From NCBI GenBank assembly GCA_964573725.1, contig CAZNLJ010000075.1:1-14545 (forward strand): a DNA stretch of 14,545 bases, given 5' to 3'. The notes beneath the pieces were generated by a model, which was not told the origin of the DNA, did no database searches, and saw only the letters and a program-made list of their open reading frames with translations. Shown here piece after piece: positions 7,227 to 14,208 of the stretch. The position numbers and the translations under genes are program-made. Origin of the DNA: UBA6168 sp964573725. Lineage in GTDB: Bacteria > Bacteroidota > Bacteroidia > Chitinophagales > Saprospiraceae. The stretch's first letter is position 1. Every line of letters begins with the position of its first letter.

Positions 7227-9458
7227 TTATGGGGCCGTGTTGCCGGCAGGACGGCCTTTCCACCGGACCGGCAGGTAAACCGGGCCGAACAGGTCCATTC
7301 TGAAGTGCCGTTTTACCGGTGTCGCCGGATCCGGCTCCAACCGGTCCAACAATGGGAGGAGCCGGGTGACCACCGCCTGTGCCTCTTTCCTGGCGAGGTG
7401 GTGGCCGAGGCAGTAATGGATGCCGCCGCCGAAGGCCACATCATGGCCGGGCGGACGGCCCAGCAGTAGATCGTCCGGTCGTTCGAACATGGCGGGGTCG
7501 CGGTTGGCGGACAACATGCCGATGAGCAGCAGGCTACCGGCCGGGATGAGGTGGCCTCCCAGCGTAGTGTCCCGGGTGCAATGACGCATGATATGTACGG
7601 CGGACGGATGCAGCCGCAGGCTTTCCGCGATGAAATCCGGAATCGAAGCGGGATTAGTCCGGAGTTGCCGTGCGATGTCGGGATGGAGGAGCAGCTGTTG
7701 GACGAGTCGGGTCAGATGGAGGACCACCGTCATGATGCCGGCTACCCAGAACACCTTCATCAGGTCGGCCGCGCCTTCCAGGGGGATGTCGCCTGTATCC
7801 ACCGCCTTCCGCAAAACACCTGCCATGCCGGTTTCCTGCGGTGCGTTGCGGTTGTGGTGCAAATACGAACGGAAGAACGCTTTTACGTCGTCCAGTGCAT
7901 CGTGCTCGTAGATGTTCGGGGGGGGGTGCAGGGCTTGGAGGGCCTTGACGTCGGCGGGTTCCATGCCGAGGAAACGTCCCATGGTGAGCTGGGCGACTGG
8001 GACGGAGAAATCGCCGACCACATCGAAACGGGGTTGGCTTGCAAGCAGGCGGAGGCGGCTGTCGATTTCCTGCTCCGCTTGTTCGGTCGCGGGCTGTAGG
8101 GCCTTGGGGGAGAAATGGGGTTGTACAAAGGAGCGGACCATCCTGTGTTCCGGCGGATCCGCGCCGGTCAACAAGGCATCCAAAGGCAGGTAGGGGCTGT
8201 TGGAGAAGGTCTGGTGGTCCTTTAAGACTTGCCGGACCAAGGGGTACCCCAATACCAACCAGCAGTTGTTCCTGGGGAGGAAGTGAACGTCGCCGTGTTG
8301 GCGGAGAAAAGCGTTGACGGCTTGCGGGCTGCCGGCGGTGGCCGGTGTCATCAGGTCAAGTTGTGCCAGGAAGGACCGATACCTTTGTTCCGCGGTGGGG
8401 GGCGGGGAATCGGCTGCCTGTTTGCGCCCCTTCAACCGCCGGATGACGGCATCCGGCGTCGGCCCACCGTCCGAGAGCAAGTGCAGGTGGTCGGATGATG
8501 GCCATGTTTCGGAAACGAAGGTTGACGGGAGGCCCGCCATCAGCTCGCCGGAATGGAAGTGCAGCACCGTATGCCGGGACATCGCCCGCATTTCCCGGAG
8601 GGTTCGGTGGAGGTGGACCGGGGTGTAGGGCAATTCCGCCAGCAGGTGGGGTGGTGCCGGTGTGTGGGCCGGCACCATCCGGCCGAGCGTAGGGGAGTGG
8701 TAATCAAAGCCGAGCGGTCTCGGCACGATGTCCACCAGGGCTTCGCGGACCGGGGTAGGGTGGGCGAGGAGCAGCGGCGTGTGCAGGGGCAGCGGATGCC
8801 GGGTGCCTGTCGATTGCCAGGGAATCCCCGCTTGGTCGAGGTGGCTGCGGCAGGCGGGCCAGGCGGCTGTTTCGCACAGGATGACGACACCGCCGGGACC
8901 CAGGTCCGCAACCAGGTGCAGGTCCGCATCCGGTATGGACGGGAGGTCGGCCGGTGTCCGCGTGGGCAAGAGAAAGGAATCGAATGTCGCCGATGGCCGG
9001 CGGGCGGCCAGCAGGTATGCGGCTTGCAGCCGGACCGCCGCTTCGCGGGTGATGGAATCGGCCGCATAGAGCGCGGCGACTTCCCCGGCGCCGATGCCCA
9101 TCACGGCGGTCGGTAGGATGCCCCTGGATCGGAAAAGGTCTGTCAGCGCCAGCTGCAAGGACAGGAGCAGCCAAGGGCGTGCAGGATCCCCGGTTGTTAT
9201 TGCGCTGCCTTGGAAGTACGGCAGGATGCGCGCTTCTCCCTGTGCTTGCAGCAGCCGGTCAATTTCGGCAACGGCGTCCCGGAAGACGGGGTCCGCCCGG
9301 AACAGGGAGATGCCCGCATCGGCGACCAAGCGGTCATCGGCCGGCCCGAAAATGAAGAAGGGCGGTGCTTCCCCGGGATGGAACAGTTTCCACCAGCTTT
9401 TGGTCTTCCCAATCAGTTTATTCACCATGGTTCGGTCGTTTTGTTTTCTTGTCATCAT
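7227..9458 (-). CDS. Fusion: degenerate acyltransferase-like domain + cytochrome P450
   Basis: This encodes 743 residues from the ATG at 9458; GTG at 9464 and ATG at 9455 are alternatives. Residues about 30-330 match the neighbouring stand-alone acyltransferase (shared FxYxSxTLGR and PVxLHRTLR). The nucleophile elbow reads G-I-G-A-G-E (121-126), so the catalytic Ser is Gly123, and the Arg expected 25 residues later is Tyr. This half is therefore predicted inactive for acyl transfer. A linker at about 335-360 leads into a complete bacterial P450: the H-R-M-V-R stretch in DPPEHRMVR (about 434-442), the I-helix AGIMT (573-577, Met where Asp/Glu is usual), E-S-L-R (612-615), and the haem loop FGGGIHYCLG with Cys683. 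The P450 half should hydroxylate or oxidatively couple a substrate using separate redox partners. The AT-like half may dock a carrier protein or the paralogous acyltransferase; that role is inference. Confidence 0.9.
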   Translation of the reverse strand: MMTRKQNDRTMVNKLIGKTKSWWKLFHPGEAPPFFIFGPADDRLVADAGISLFRADPVFRDAVAEIDRLLQAQGEARILPYFQGSAITTGDPARPWLLLSLQLALTDLFRSRGILPTAVMGIGAGEVAALYAADSITREAAVRLQAAYLLAARRPSATFDSFLLPTRTPADLPSIPDADLHLVADLGPGGVVILCETAAWPACRSHLDQAGIPWQSTGTRHPLPLHTPLLLAHPTPVREALVDIVPRPLGFDYHSPTLGRMVPAHTPAPPHLLAELPYTPVHLHRTLREMRAMSRHTVLHFHSGELMAGLPSTFVSETWPSSDHLHLLSDGGPTPDAVIRRLKGRKQAADSPPPTAEQRYRSFLAQLDLMTPATAGSPQAVNAFLRQHGDVHFLPRNNCWLVLGYPLVRQVLKDHQTFSNSPYLPLDALLTGADPPEHRMVRSFVQPHFSPKALQPATEQAEQEIDSRLRLLASQPRFDVVGDFSVPVAQLTMGRFLGMEPADVKALQALHPPPNIYEHDALDDVKAFFRSYLHHNRNAPQETGMAGVLRKAVDTGDIPLEGAADLMKVFWVAGIMTVVLHLTRLVQQLLLHPDIARQLRTNPASIPDFIAESLRLHPSAVHIMRHCTRDTTLGGHLIPAGSLLLIGMLSANRDPAMFERPDDLLLGRPPGHDVAFGGGIHYCLGHHLARKEAQAVVTRLLPLLDRLEPDPATPVKRHFRMDLFGPVYLPVRWKGRPAGNTAP

Positions 9459-9494
9459 TTGCACAGCAACCGGAAGCCGGCGATGGGTGTCGGT

Positions 9495-10595
9495 TCACCC
9501 AGCTTCGGAGTCGGTCCTGGAAGCCCACCGGAAGAGCGCCTCCACGCAAAAACCGGTGGTCAGTTCCTCGCTGCCCCAACCCATTATCCTTTTTCGGCCG
9601 CCGTGATAAAGCAGCCTTTTGGCCCAGCTATCCGAAGCGAGTTGTTTTTCCAGCAGGTAACCGATGGCGTTCGGAGGGACGTCCCCGTGGCAGTCCAGGT
9701 TGAACAGGGTGTTGACGGCCAGTGCCGTATCGAGCGGATGATGTTCGACACTCCCGTCATCCCGGAAGGATGCCAGGACCCGCTCCCGGATGGTGTTGCG
9801 CAGGGCGGCCATCCCGGCTTTGTCCAGGTGGTAGGTACGGGAGAAAAAATAATGGACGGCGGATTTTTTTAGGTACCATTTGTCGCAGCGGTGCTCGGTC
9901 CCTTCCGCGATGACCTGGTCCATCCAGCGGATAATCGGGACGGTTTCTTTCCGAAGGCCGAGATAGGAAAGGACGTTGGCATTGACCACGGCATCGATAT
10001 CATCCCGTTTACATTCCAGTTTTTTCCAGAAAAAATAGGATTTGACCGGACTCTTGGCTTCCCGGAGGCTGTAATACCAATAGACGGGATGGTCACTGAG
10101 GTCTTTCCGGAAGGCGAACCAGGTGTAGATCCTGCCGTCCCGGGTCTTGTTGCGCAGAAGGACCTGCCGGTTGTCGGGCGTCGGCACGCCCATCCGCCGG
10201 AGGAAATCACTGGCCAGGGCGGTATCGTCCACATCACAGGGGTGGAAGGAATACAAGATATGTTCCTTGGTGAAATGTTGCCAGAAACCGAACGGGTTCC
10301 GGTTGTCCACCAGGAAGTCGGCGATCCGTCGGAGGATGTCGTCCGTGCAACCGACTCCGGCCGTGTGCAGGAGCGATAAGCCGATGAGGATGGCGGGAAA
10401 TACGGAGTGGGGATCTTCGGTGACCCATCCTTTCCGGTTTCCGTCCTCGAAGGTTTCCATTTCTTCATTGGTACCATGGACCGACTGGGAGGTCAGGGTG
10501 GAGAAGCCGCCGGAGGGCAGCTGGCGGCGCTGCAGGAAGGAGAGCCCCCTCAACACCGCCGGATGGACTGTATTTGCATCGATTGGTTGTATCAT
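9495..10595 (-). CDS. Class II terpene cyclase / prenyltransferase-squalene oxidase repeat-like protein
   Basis: This encodes 366 residues that read as an alpha-alpha toroid of the squalene cyclase/prenyltransferase-beta type. An LRGLSFLQRRQLPSGGF start is at about 15-31 (QxxxGGF-like). The D-V-D-D-T-A motif at 121-126 corresponds to the DxDD(T/A) acid motif of class II cyclases, which protonates an alkene or epoxide. Repeated helices appear as DIDAVVNANVLSYLG (199-213), HPLDTALAVNTL (286-297) and WGSEELTTGFCVEAL (340-354). It is shorter than squalene-hopene cyclases (over 600 residues) and about the size of a single-barrel enzyme. It starts 15 bp after the UbiA stop and ends 36 bp before the P450-fusion start, so it is co-transcribed. 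A cyclase acting on the prenylated product is the natural reading. A non-cyclising toroid protein remains possible. Confidence 0.72.
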   Translation of the reverse strand: MIQPIDANTVHPAVLRGLSFLQRRQLPSGGFSTLTSQSVHGTNEEMETFEDGNRKGWVTEDPHSVFPAILIGLSLLHTAGVGCTDDILRRIADFLVDNRNPFGFWQHFTKEHILYSFHPCDVDDTALASDFLRRMGVPTPDNRQVLLRNKTRDGRIYTWFAFRKDLSDHPVYWYYSLREAKSPVKSYFFWKKLECKRDDIDAVVNANVLSYLGLRKETVPIIRWMDQVIAEGTEHRCDKWYLKKSAVHYFFSRTYHLDKAGMAALRNTIRERVLASFRDDGSVEHHPLDTALAVNTLFNLDCHGDVPPNAIGYLLEKQLASDSWAKRLLYHGGRKRIMGWGSEELTTGFCVEALFRWASRTDSEAG

Positions 10596-10610
10596 GACTT
10601 ATTCGGGTTT

Positions 10611-11651
10611 TTATGTTCGGGAAGCCCGGCGGAGTACGGTTCGCCACGCGTCCTTACCCCATTGCCCAAGTTCCAGCAAGTCGTAGCGGATGGTCTTGAT
10701 ATCCTGCAGGAAAAGGAGGAGGAACACCGGCAGCATCCAGGCGGTCCAGGGGACCGACAGGGCCAGCTGGGCGAGCAGGACGACGGGGACGACCGTTTGG
10801 TAGAAGGAGGTCATGAGCATGCGCCAGCGGCTGTGGGCGGGTCTCACGACCACGACGAATTCGATGCCGCGGTATTTTTTCAGCAGGGCGGCCGCCAGCA
10901 GATAGGCGGCCAACAGGAGCAGCAGGGGATATTGCCGGAGGCTGAGGAAGGCGAAGGCGAGCGAGCCGACCTCCCCGGCAAGCAGGAGCCAGGCCATCCG
11001 TCGAAGTCGTCGGGGTTCGGCCAGGAGGACGGCGAAGGTGCGAATCCCTCCCTGGCGGTCGTGTTCCAGGTCGGAGAACTGGTGGCAGGCGATGGAACGG
11101 AATCCGAAAGCGAAGGACCATGCTGCAAAAGCCAACAACAGGGTGGGGGGCGGCGTATTCCCGGCATAAGCGTACATGCCGGATAGCAGGAAGAGGGTCG
11201 GGAAGAGGTGGGCGCCGGATGCGTCGGCCATGCTGCCGAGCACGCCCCGTTCCTTGAACCGGAAAGGGGGGGCGGAATAGAGGAGGAAAGCGATCCAGGG
11301 GACCAGGTAGCCCAGGGTCGTCAGCCGGCTGTGCCGGAAGAAGTAGAGGAATCCGCCACCGGCCGCCGCCGTCAGGGCGATGGCGGTCAGGGATTGCCAG
11401 CGCGGCCAATGCTGTTGCCGGTTGTACTTGCCGCTGCGACGGTCGTCCGCCAGGTCGAAATAGTCGTTGATCAGGCTGACAAAGACGGCCCCGACGATCA
11501 GGGCGAGCAGCATCAACCCCAATCTTGCCAGGGCTCCGGCGACATCCGCCGTCCCGATCCGGGGTAGGACCAGGAGTCCGGTGGCCAGGAAGATGCCGAC
11601 CTTGTAGTCCCACCATTCGTAGTAGCGGGTGAACGCAAGCTGTTTTTTCAT
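10611..11651 (-). CDS. UbiA-family prenyltransferase
   Basis: This encodes a 346-residue polytopic inner-membrane protein with about eight to nine helices. Both Asp-rich motifs that bind the Mg-diphosphate are present: N-D-Y-F-D-L-A-D-D at 62-70 (NDxxDxxxD) and D-L-E-H-D at 194-198 (DxxxD). The second is followed by the usual GGIRT segment, and the family's YSAPPFRFKERG loop is at about 125-136. Members transfer a prenyl chain from prenyl diphosphate to an aromatic or other acceptor; a subset act as terpene cyclases. Its ATG overlaps the sulfotransferase stop by 4 bp (ATGA), showing translational coupling, and the terpene cyclase-like gene follows 15 bp later. The neighbours suggest specialised metabolism rather than quinone, haem or chlorophyll biosynthesis. 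The acceptor cannot be read from the sequence. Confidence 0.9.
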   Translation of the reverse strand: MKKQLAFTRYYEWWDYKVGIFLATGLLVLPRIGTADVAGALARLGLMLLALIVGAVFVSLINDYFDLADDRRSGKYNRQQHWPRWQSLTAIALTAAAGGGFLYFFRHSRLTTLGYLVPWIAFLLYSAPPFRFKERGVLGSMADASGAHLFPTLFLLSGMYAYAGNTPPPTLLLAFAAWSFAFGFRSIACHQFSDLEHDRQGGIRTFAVLLAEPRRLRRMAWLLLAGEVGSLAFAFLSLRQYPLLLLLAAYLLAAALLKKYRGIEFVVVVRPAHSRWRMLMTSFYQTVVPVVLLAQLALSVPWTAWMLPVFLLLFLQDIKTIRYDLLELGQWGKDAWRTVLRRASRT

Positions 11652-12637
11652 GGTTGGTGCGGTTGGTTCGGTGTCGTGGGGCGGGGAGGACGGGCTTCCG
11701 GCCCGGCGTCGGCGACCTCCGGGGCGCGGTCCAGGAGGTACTCCGCCCGGTACGGCCGGTATTCCGGCAATGCCTGCAGGCAGGTGGCCAACGACCGGTG
11801 CTCCGCCAGGAAGCCGGCAGGTATCTTGCCGATGTCCAACTTTTTATGCGGGAACAGGTGCCGCAGGAGGAAGAGGACGGGTCGATACCGGTCCCGGCGC
11901 ATATATTCGATGTGTTTCCGGTAGCAACTCACATACAATCCGGTGCCCATCCATTTCGTGCCGGCTTGCAGCAGCCTGCCGGCCATCCGCAGCCAGTGGA
12001 GTTCCTGGTCGGTTCTGGCGGCATTGGTGATGCCCGGATTGGTGAAGGGTTCCGTCAGTCCCAGCCGCTCCTGCAGGATCGCCAGGAAGCGGTCGCTGTC
12101 GTCGCGGAGCAGTTCATACGGCAGGACGATGACGTGGTCGTCCCCGAAGGCTTCCCGGTACGTCCGGATGAGGCCGTCGTAATCGCTGAAGGTGTGTTTC
12201 AGCCGCACCTGTAAGGCCAACGATTCGTGCAGGCTTATGGTGATGCCGGCGCGGATGCTCTCCTTGTAGGTGGAGATGGCTCTGGATGCGAACCCCCGGG
12301 TGATGACCAGGATGGTGGCACCGGGGAAATATTCCGACAGGAACGCGCTGTATTCGCGGGGATGGATGTCCGTCCTGCCCTGCTTCTGCTTGCGATGTGC
12401 AAAATCATCCCCCTCCGGCAGGATGGTGCTTTTGCCGATGGATATCGCTTCCTGGCTGGTCACGACGTAGGCAATGGGTTTTTCCCGCCGGCGGAGCACG
12501 GTATCCGGGAGGGTGGATAGGTTGTAGAAGCCTCCCATCGCGAAATTCCGGTAAAGGAGTTGCGGGTGTTGTTCGAAACACCGCTGCAGGAAGGTGGAGC
12601 CGGCCTTGGGGTAACCGATATGGATCAGATGTCTCAT
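11648..12637 (-). CDS. PAPS-dependent sulfotransferase
   Basis: This encodes 329 residues and is the first gene of the minus-strand operon. The start chosen is the ATG at 12637, giving MRHLIHIGYPKAGST. The longer frame to 12727 adds 30 residues without sulfotransferase character. The 5'-phosphosulfate loop Y-P-K-A-G-S-T-F-L-Q is at 9-18. The 3'-phosphate-binding segment VITRGFASRAISTYKES (110-126) carries Arg114 and Ser122. These mark a PAPS-using sulfotransferase that sulfates a hydroxyl or amine. No signal peptide is present, so it is cytoplasmic. The C-terminal 25 residues are Pro-rich and probably disordered. The stop overlaps the prenyltransferase start by 4 bp. A P450-introduced hydroxyl in the same pathway would be a natural sulfation site; that is inference. 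Confidence 0.87.
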   Translation of the reverse strand: MRHLIHIGYPKAGSTFLQRCFEQHPQLLYRNFAMGGFYNLSTLPDTVLRRREKPIAYVVTSQEAISIGKSTILPEGDDFAHRKQKQGRTDIHPREYSAFLSEYFPGATILVITRGFASRAISTYKESIRAGITISLHESLALQVRLKHTFSDYDGLIRTYREAFGDDHVIVLPYELLRDDSDRFLAILQERLGLTEPFTNPGITNAARTDQELHWLRMAGRLLQAGTKWMGTGLYVSCYRKHIEYMRRDRYRPVLFLLRHLFPHKKLDIGKIPAGFLAEHRSLATCLQALPEYRPYRAEYLLDRAPEVADAGPEARPPRPTTPNQPHQP

Positions 12638-12986
12638 GCCTGTGTTGCCTTTGCGGCCATCGGCGGGGAGGGCTTGCTTCCCTCCGGGGGAGGCCTGCTC
12701 ATCCCCTTCCTGCCGGCGGCAGGTCACCCTGCAGCGGGAACCTGCGGCAGCCGTTCCGAAGTGGGTGCACGGAAAAGTCGTAACTCGTGAAAATGGCTGG
12801 GTGTTCGGATGGGGGCCTGTACGGTTCGACGGGATGCCGCCCGGCGGTTCCCGTCCCGGGATTTTACCCTGATGTGAGCAGTTGGCTGGCCTGTCCTTTC
12901 CCCGGCTTGGGGATAAGCGGAAGCGCTTTCCGAAGGGGAGACAGGCGGCGGTCGGCCTGCCGGACTTGCCGGAACAGGTTCACTTA
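12638..12986 (-). other. Long leader of the biosynthetic operon
   Basis: If transcription starts just after the promoter-like site at 12987-13021, the first gene would have a leader of over 300 nt. The open frames here (including one extending the sulfotransferase by 30 residues, and unrelated frames on the plus strand) show no recognisable protein. I see no tRNA-like or riboswitch-like consensus. A cis-regulatory structure or an unrecognised upstream ORF is possible. Confidence 0.35.
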
Positions 12987-13021
12987 CAAAATTAGACCAT
13001 TTTTTCTTGGATAACCACAAA
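12987..13021 (-). promoter_or_regulatory. Bacteroidota-type promoter for the minus-strand operon
   Basis: Read on the minus strand, TTTG (complement of 13018-13021) is followed after 23 bp by TAATTTTG (complement of 12987-12994), an exact TAnnTTTG. Spacing of about 17-23 bp is allowed in this promoter class. It sits in a short AT-rich island within GC-rich DNA, upstream of the first operon gene and in the right orientation. The distance to the sulfotransferase ATG is about 350 bp. Confidence 0.5.
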
Positions 13022-13220
13022 GGGGGCCCTGTTCCGGATATTCCGGCCTGCCGACCCTGCCATCGGCCGCCGAGCCCGGTCCGGTCCGGGATGATGTTCC
13101 CGGTCGGGAATGGTACGCGTCTGGAGGTCTGTTTTCCGAAGTATTCCCCGATACGGGTACCTCGGCTAATGTCGAAAATGCTTATCTTGGTTATGGCAAA
13201 GGACATAAAATATGGACAAA

Positions 13221-13345
13221 CGATACGGAGCGTTGCGTTGGCTTCAACCTTCGTTTCCCATGCCTTCGGCCTGCCCTCGCAGCACGATACGGACCCTATC
13301 GTTGGCTTCAACGGCATGGTTCGCAAACCCTCGTCGAAGCCAACG
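13221..13345. repeat. Direct and inverted repeats upstream of the REP transposase
   Basis: Two 28-bp direct copies (13221-13248 and 13285-13312) share the first nine bases CGATACGGA and the last thirteen CGTTGGCTTCAAC, with a divergent middle. The second copy forms a hairpin with 13336-13345: CGTTGGCTTC (13300-13309) pairs perfectly with GAAGCCAACG across a 26-nt loop. The group lies immediately 5' of the transposase gene (start at 13366), so it may be part of its leader, an attenuator or a transposase binding site. The rest of 13022-13220 shows nothing I recognise. Confidence 0.5.
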
Positions 13346-13365
13346 GCTGGTTAAACAATTTATAT

Positions 13366-13896
13366 ATGTCGGATAAATTTCAAAACAAATACCGAATACC
13401 CTCTGCCAGGTTGCAATCGTATGATTACGGCCGTGCAGGAATGTATTTTGTCACCATATGTACCAAGAACAGGATACATTTTTTTGGGGAGATAGAAAAT
13501 GGGATCATGGATTTTTCAGTATTGGGGAAAATTGTTGCGGCGGAATGGGTAAAAACGCCCGCCATCAGACCCGATATGAATCTGGAATTGGGTGCATTTG
13601 TGGTGATGCCCAATCATTTTCACGCCATTTTGATCATTGGGGATAATCCGTACAATACAATAATGGACGGCGTCCGTTCCGCATTCAAACCCCAATCCAA
13701 AAATCTGGCATCCATCATCCGGGGATTCAAATCATCGGTAACCACCTATGCACGAAACAACAATATCCCATTCGATTGGCAACCCCGATTCCACGACCAT
13801 ATCATACGAACCGGTGCCGCGTATGACAGGATCAGCCGTTATATTGTGACAAATCCCATCAATTGGAAAAAAGACACATTTAACAAAATAAAATAA
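13366..13896 (+). CDS. REP-associated tyrosine transposase (Y1/HUH family)
   Basis: This encodes 176 residues, a usual length for the short REP-associated transposases (RAYT, TnpA_REP) related to IS200/IS605 enzymes. An N-terminal YDYGRAGMYFVTICTKNR segment (19-36) is followed by the metal-binding HUH box in MPNHFHAILII (His84, His86). The later WQPRFHDHIIR (138-148) and RYIVTNPINW (158-167) blocks are family hallmarks. I cannot decide which tyrosine is the nucleophile; Tyr128 and Tyr159 are candidates. Such enzymes cut and join single-stranded REP palindromes that carry a GTAG next to the hairpin, and such palindromes lie just downstream. The gene is AT-richer than the centre of the window. 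Codons about 100-150 and the 3' tail are repeated downstream. The ATG at 13366 sits in an AT-rich leader without a clear Shine-Dalgarno site. Confidence 0.88.
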   Translation: MSDKFQNKYRIPSARLQSYDYGRAGMYFVTICTKNRIHFFGEIENGIMDFSVLGKIVAAEWVKTPAIRPDMNLELGAFVVMPNHFHAILIIGDNPYNTIMDGVRSAFKPQSKNLASIIRGFKSSVTTYARNNNIPFDWQPRFHDHIIRTGAAYDRISRYIVTNPINWKKDTFNKIK

Positions 13897-13951
13897 ATAA
13901 AAGATGAAATGAAGACCCATGTGCTGGTCCATGGTGGTTTCCGTTCGACCG

Positions 13952-14005
13952 GACGCCGCGCATGGCGCCGACGCCGCGTATGGCGTCGACGCCGCGTATG
14001 GCGTC
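13952..14005. repeat. Three tandem 18-bp imperfect palindromes (array 1)
   Basis: The units are 13952-13969, 13970-13987 and 13988-14005. The consensus is GACGCCGCGTATGGCGTC, with GACGCC/GGCGTC arms. The first unit ends in GCC and has CGCAT in the middle. They directly precede the GTAG palindrome. The same three-unit layout recurs at 14125-14179, and a single unit is at 14363-14380. Confidence 0.7.
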
Positions 14006-14009
14006 CGTA

Positions 14010-14031
14010 GAGACGCCATGCATGGCGTCTC
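14010..14031. repeat. REP palindrome 1 with adjoining GTAG
   Basis: This is a 22-bp perfect palindrome centred between 14020 and 14021. Its first G is the last base of the GTAG at 14007-14010. The core is AGACGCCATG/CATGGCGTCT. GTAG next to a hairpin is the known recognition layout for REP-associated transposases, so this is a likely substrate of the enzyme encoded at 13366. Confidence 0.65.
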
Positions 14032-14124
14032 CATCCAAAAAAAAAGACACATTTAAAAAAATAAAATAAATAAAAAATTAAATAACGACCCATGTGCTGG
14101 TCCATGGTGGTTTCCGTTCGACCG

Positions 14125-14179
14125 GACGCCGCGTATGGCGCCGGACGCCGCGTATGGCGCCGATGCCGCGTATGGCGTC
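14125..14179. repeat. Three 18-bp imperfect palindromes (array 2)
   Basis: The units are 14125-14142, 14144-14161 and 14162-14179, with a single G between the first two. They are close copies of array 1 at 13952-14005. The last unit begins GATGCC instead of GACGCC. They precede REP palindrome 2 directly, as array 1 precedes palindrome 1. Confidence 0.7.
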
Positions 14180-14180
14180 C

Positions 14181-14208
14181 GTAGAGACGCCATGCATGGC
14201 GTCTCTAC
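14181..14208. repeat. REP palindrome 2 (28 bp, GTAG...CTAC)
   Basis: A perfect 28-bp palindrome is centred between 14194 and 14195. It begins with GTAG and ends with its complement CTAC, with the same core as palindrome 1. It has the GTAG-hairpin layout recognised by REP transposases, readable on both strands. Confidence 0.7.

Noticed and set aside
12724..13326. A 200-codon minus-strand frame upstream of the sulfotransferase
   Set aside because: It has low-complexity Pro/Arg/Ser content and crosses both the promoter-like site and the repeat cluster. No family resemblance was seen.
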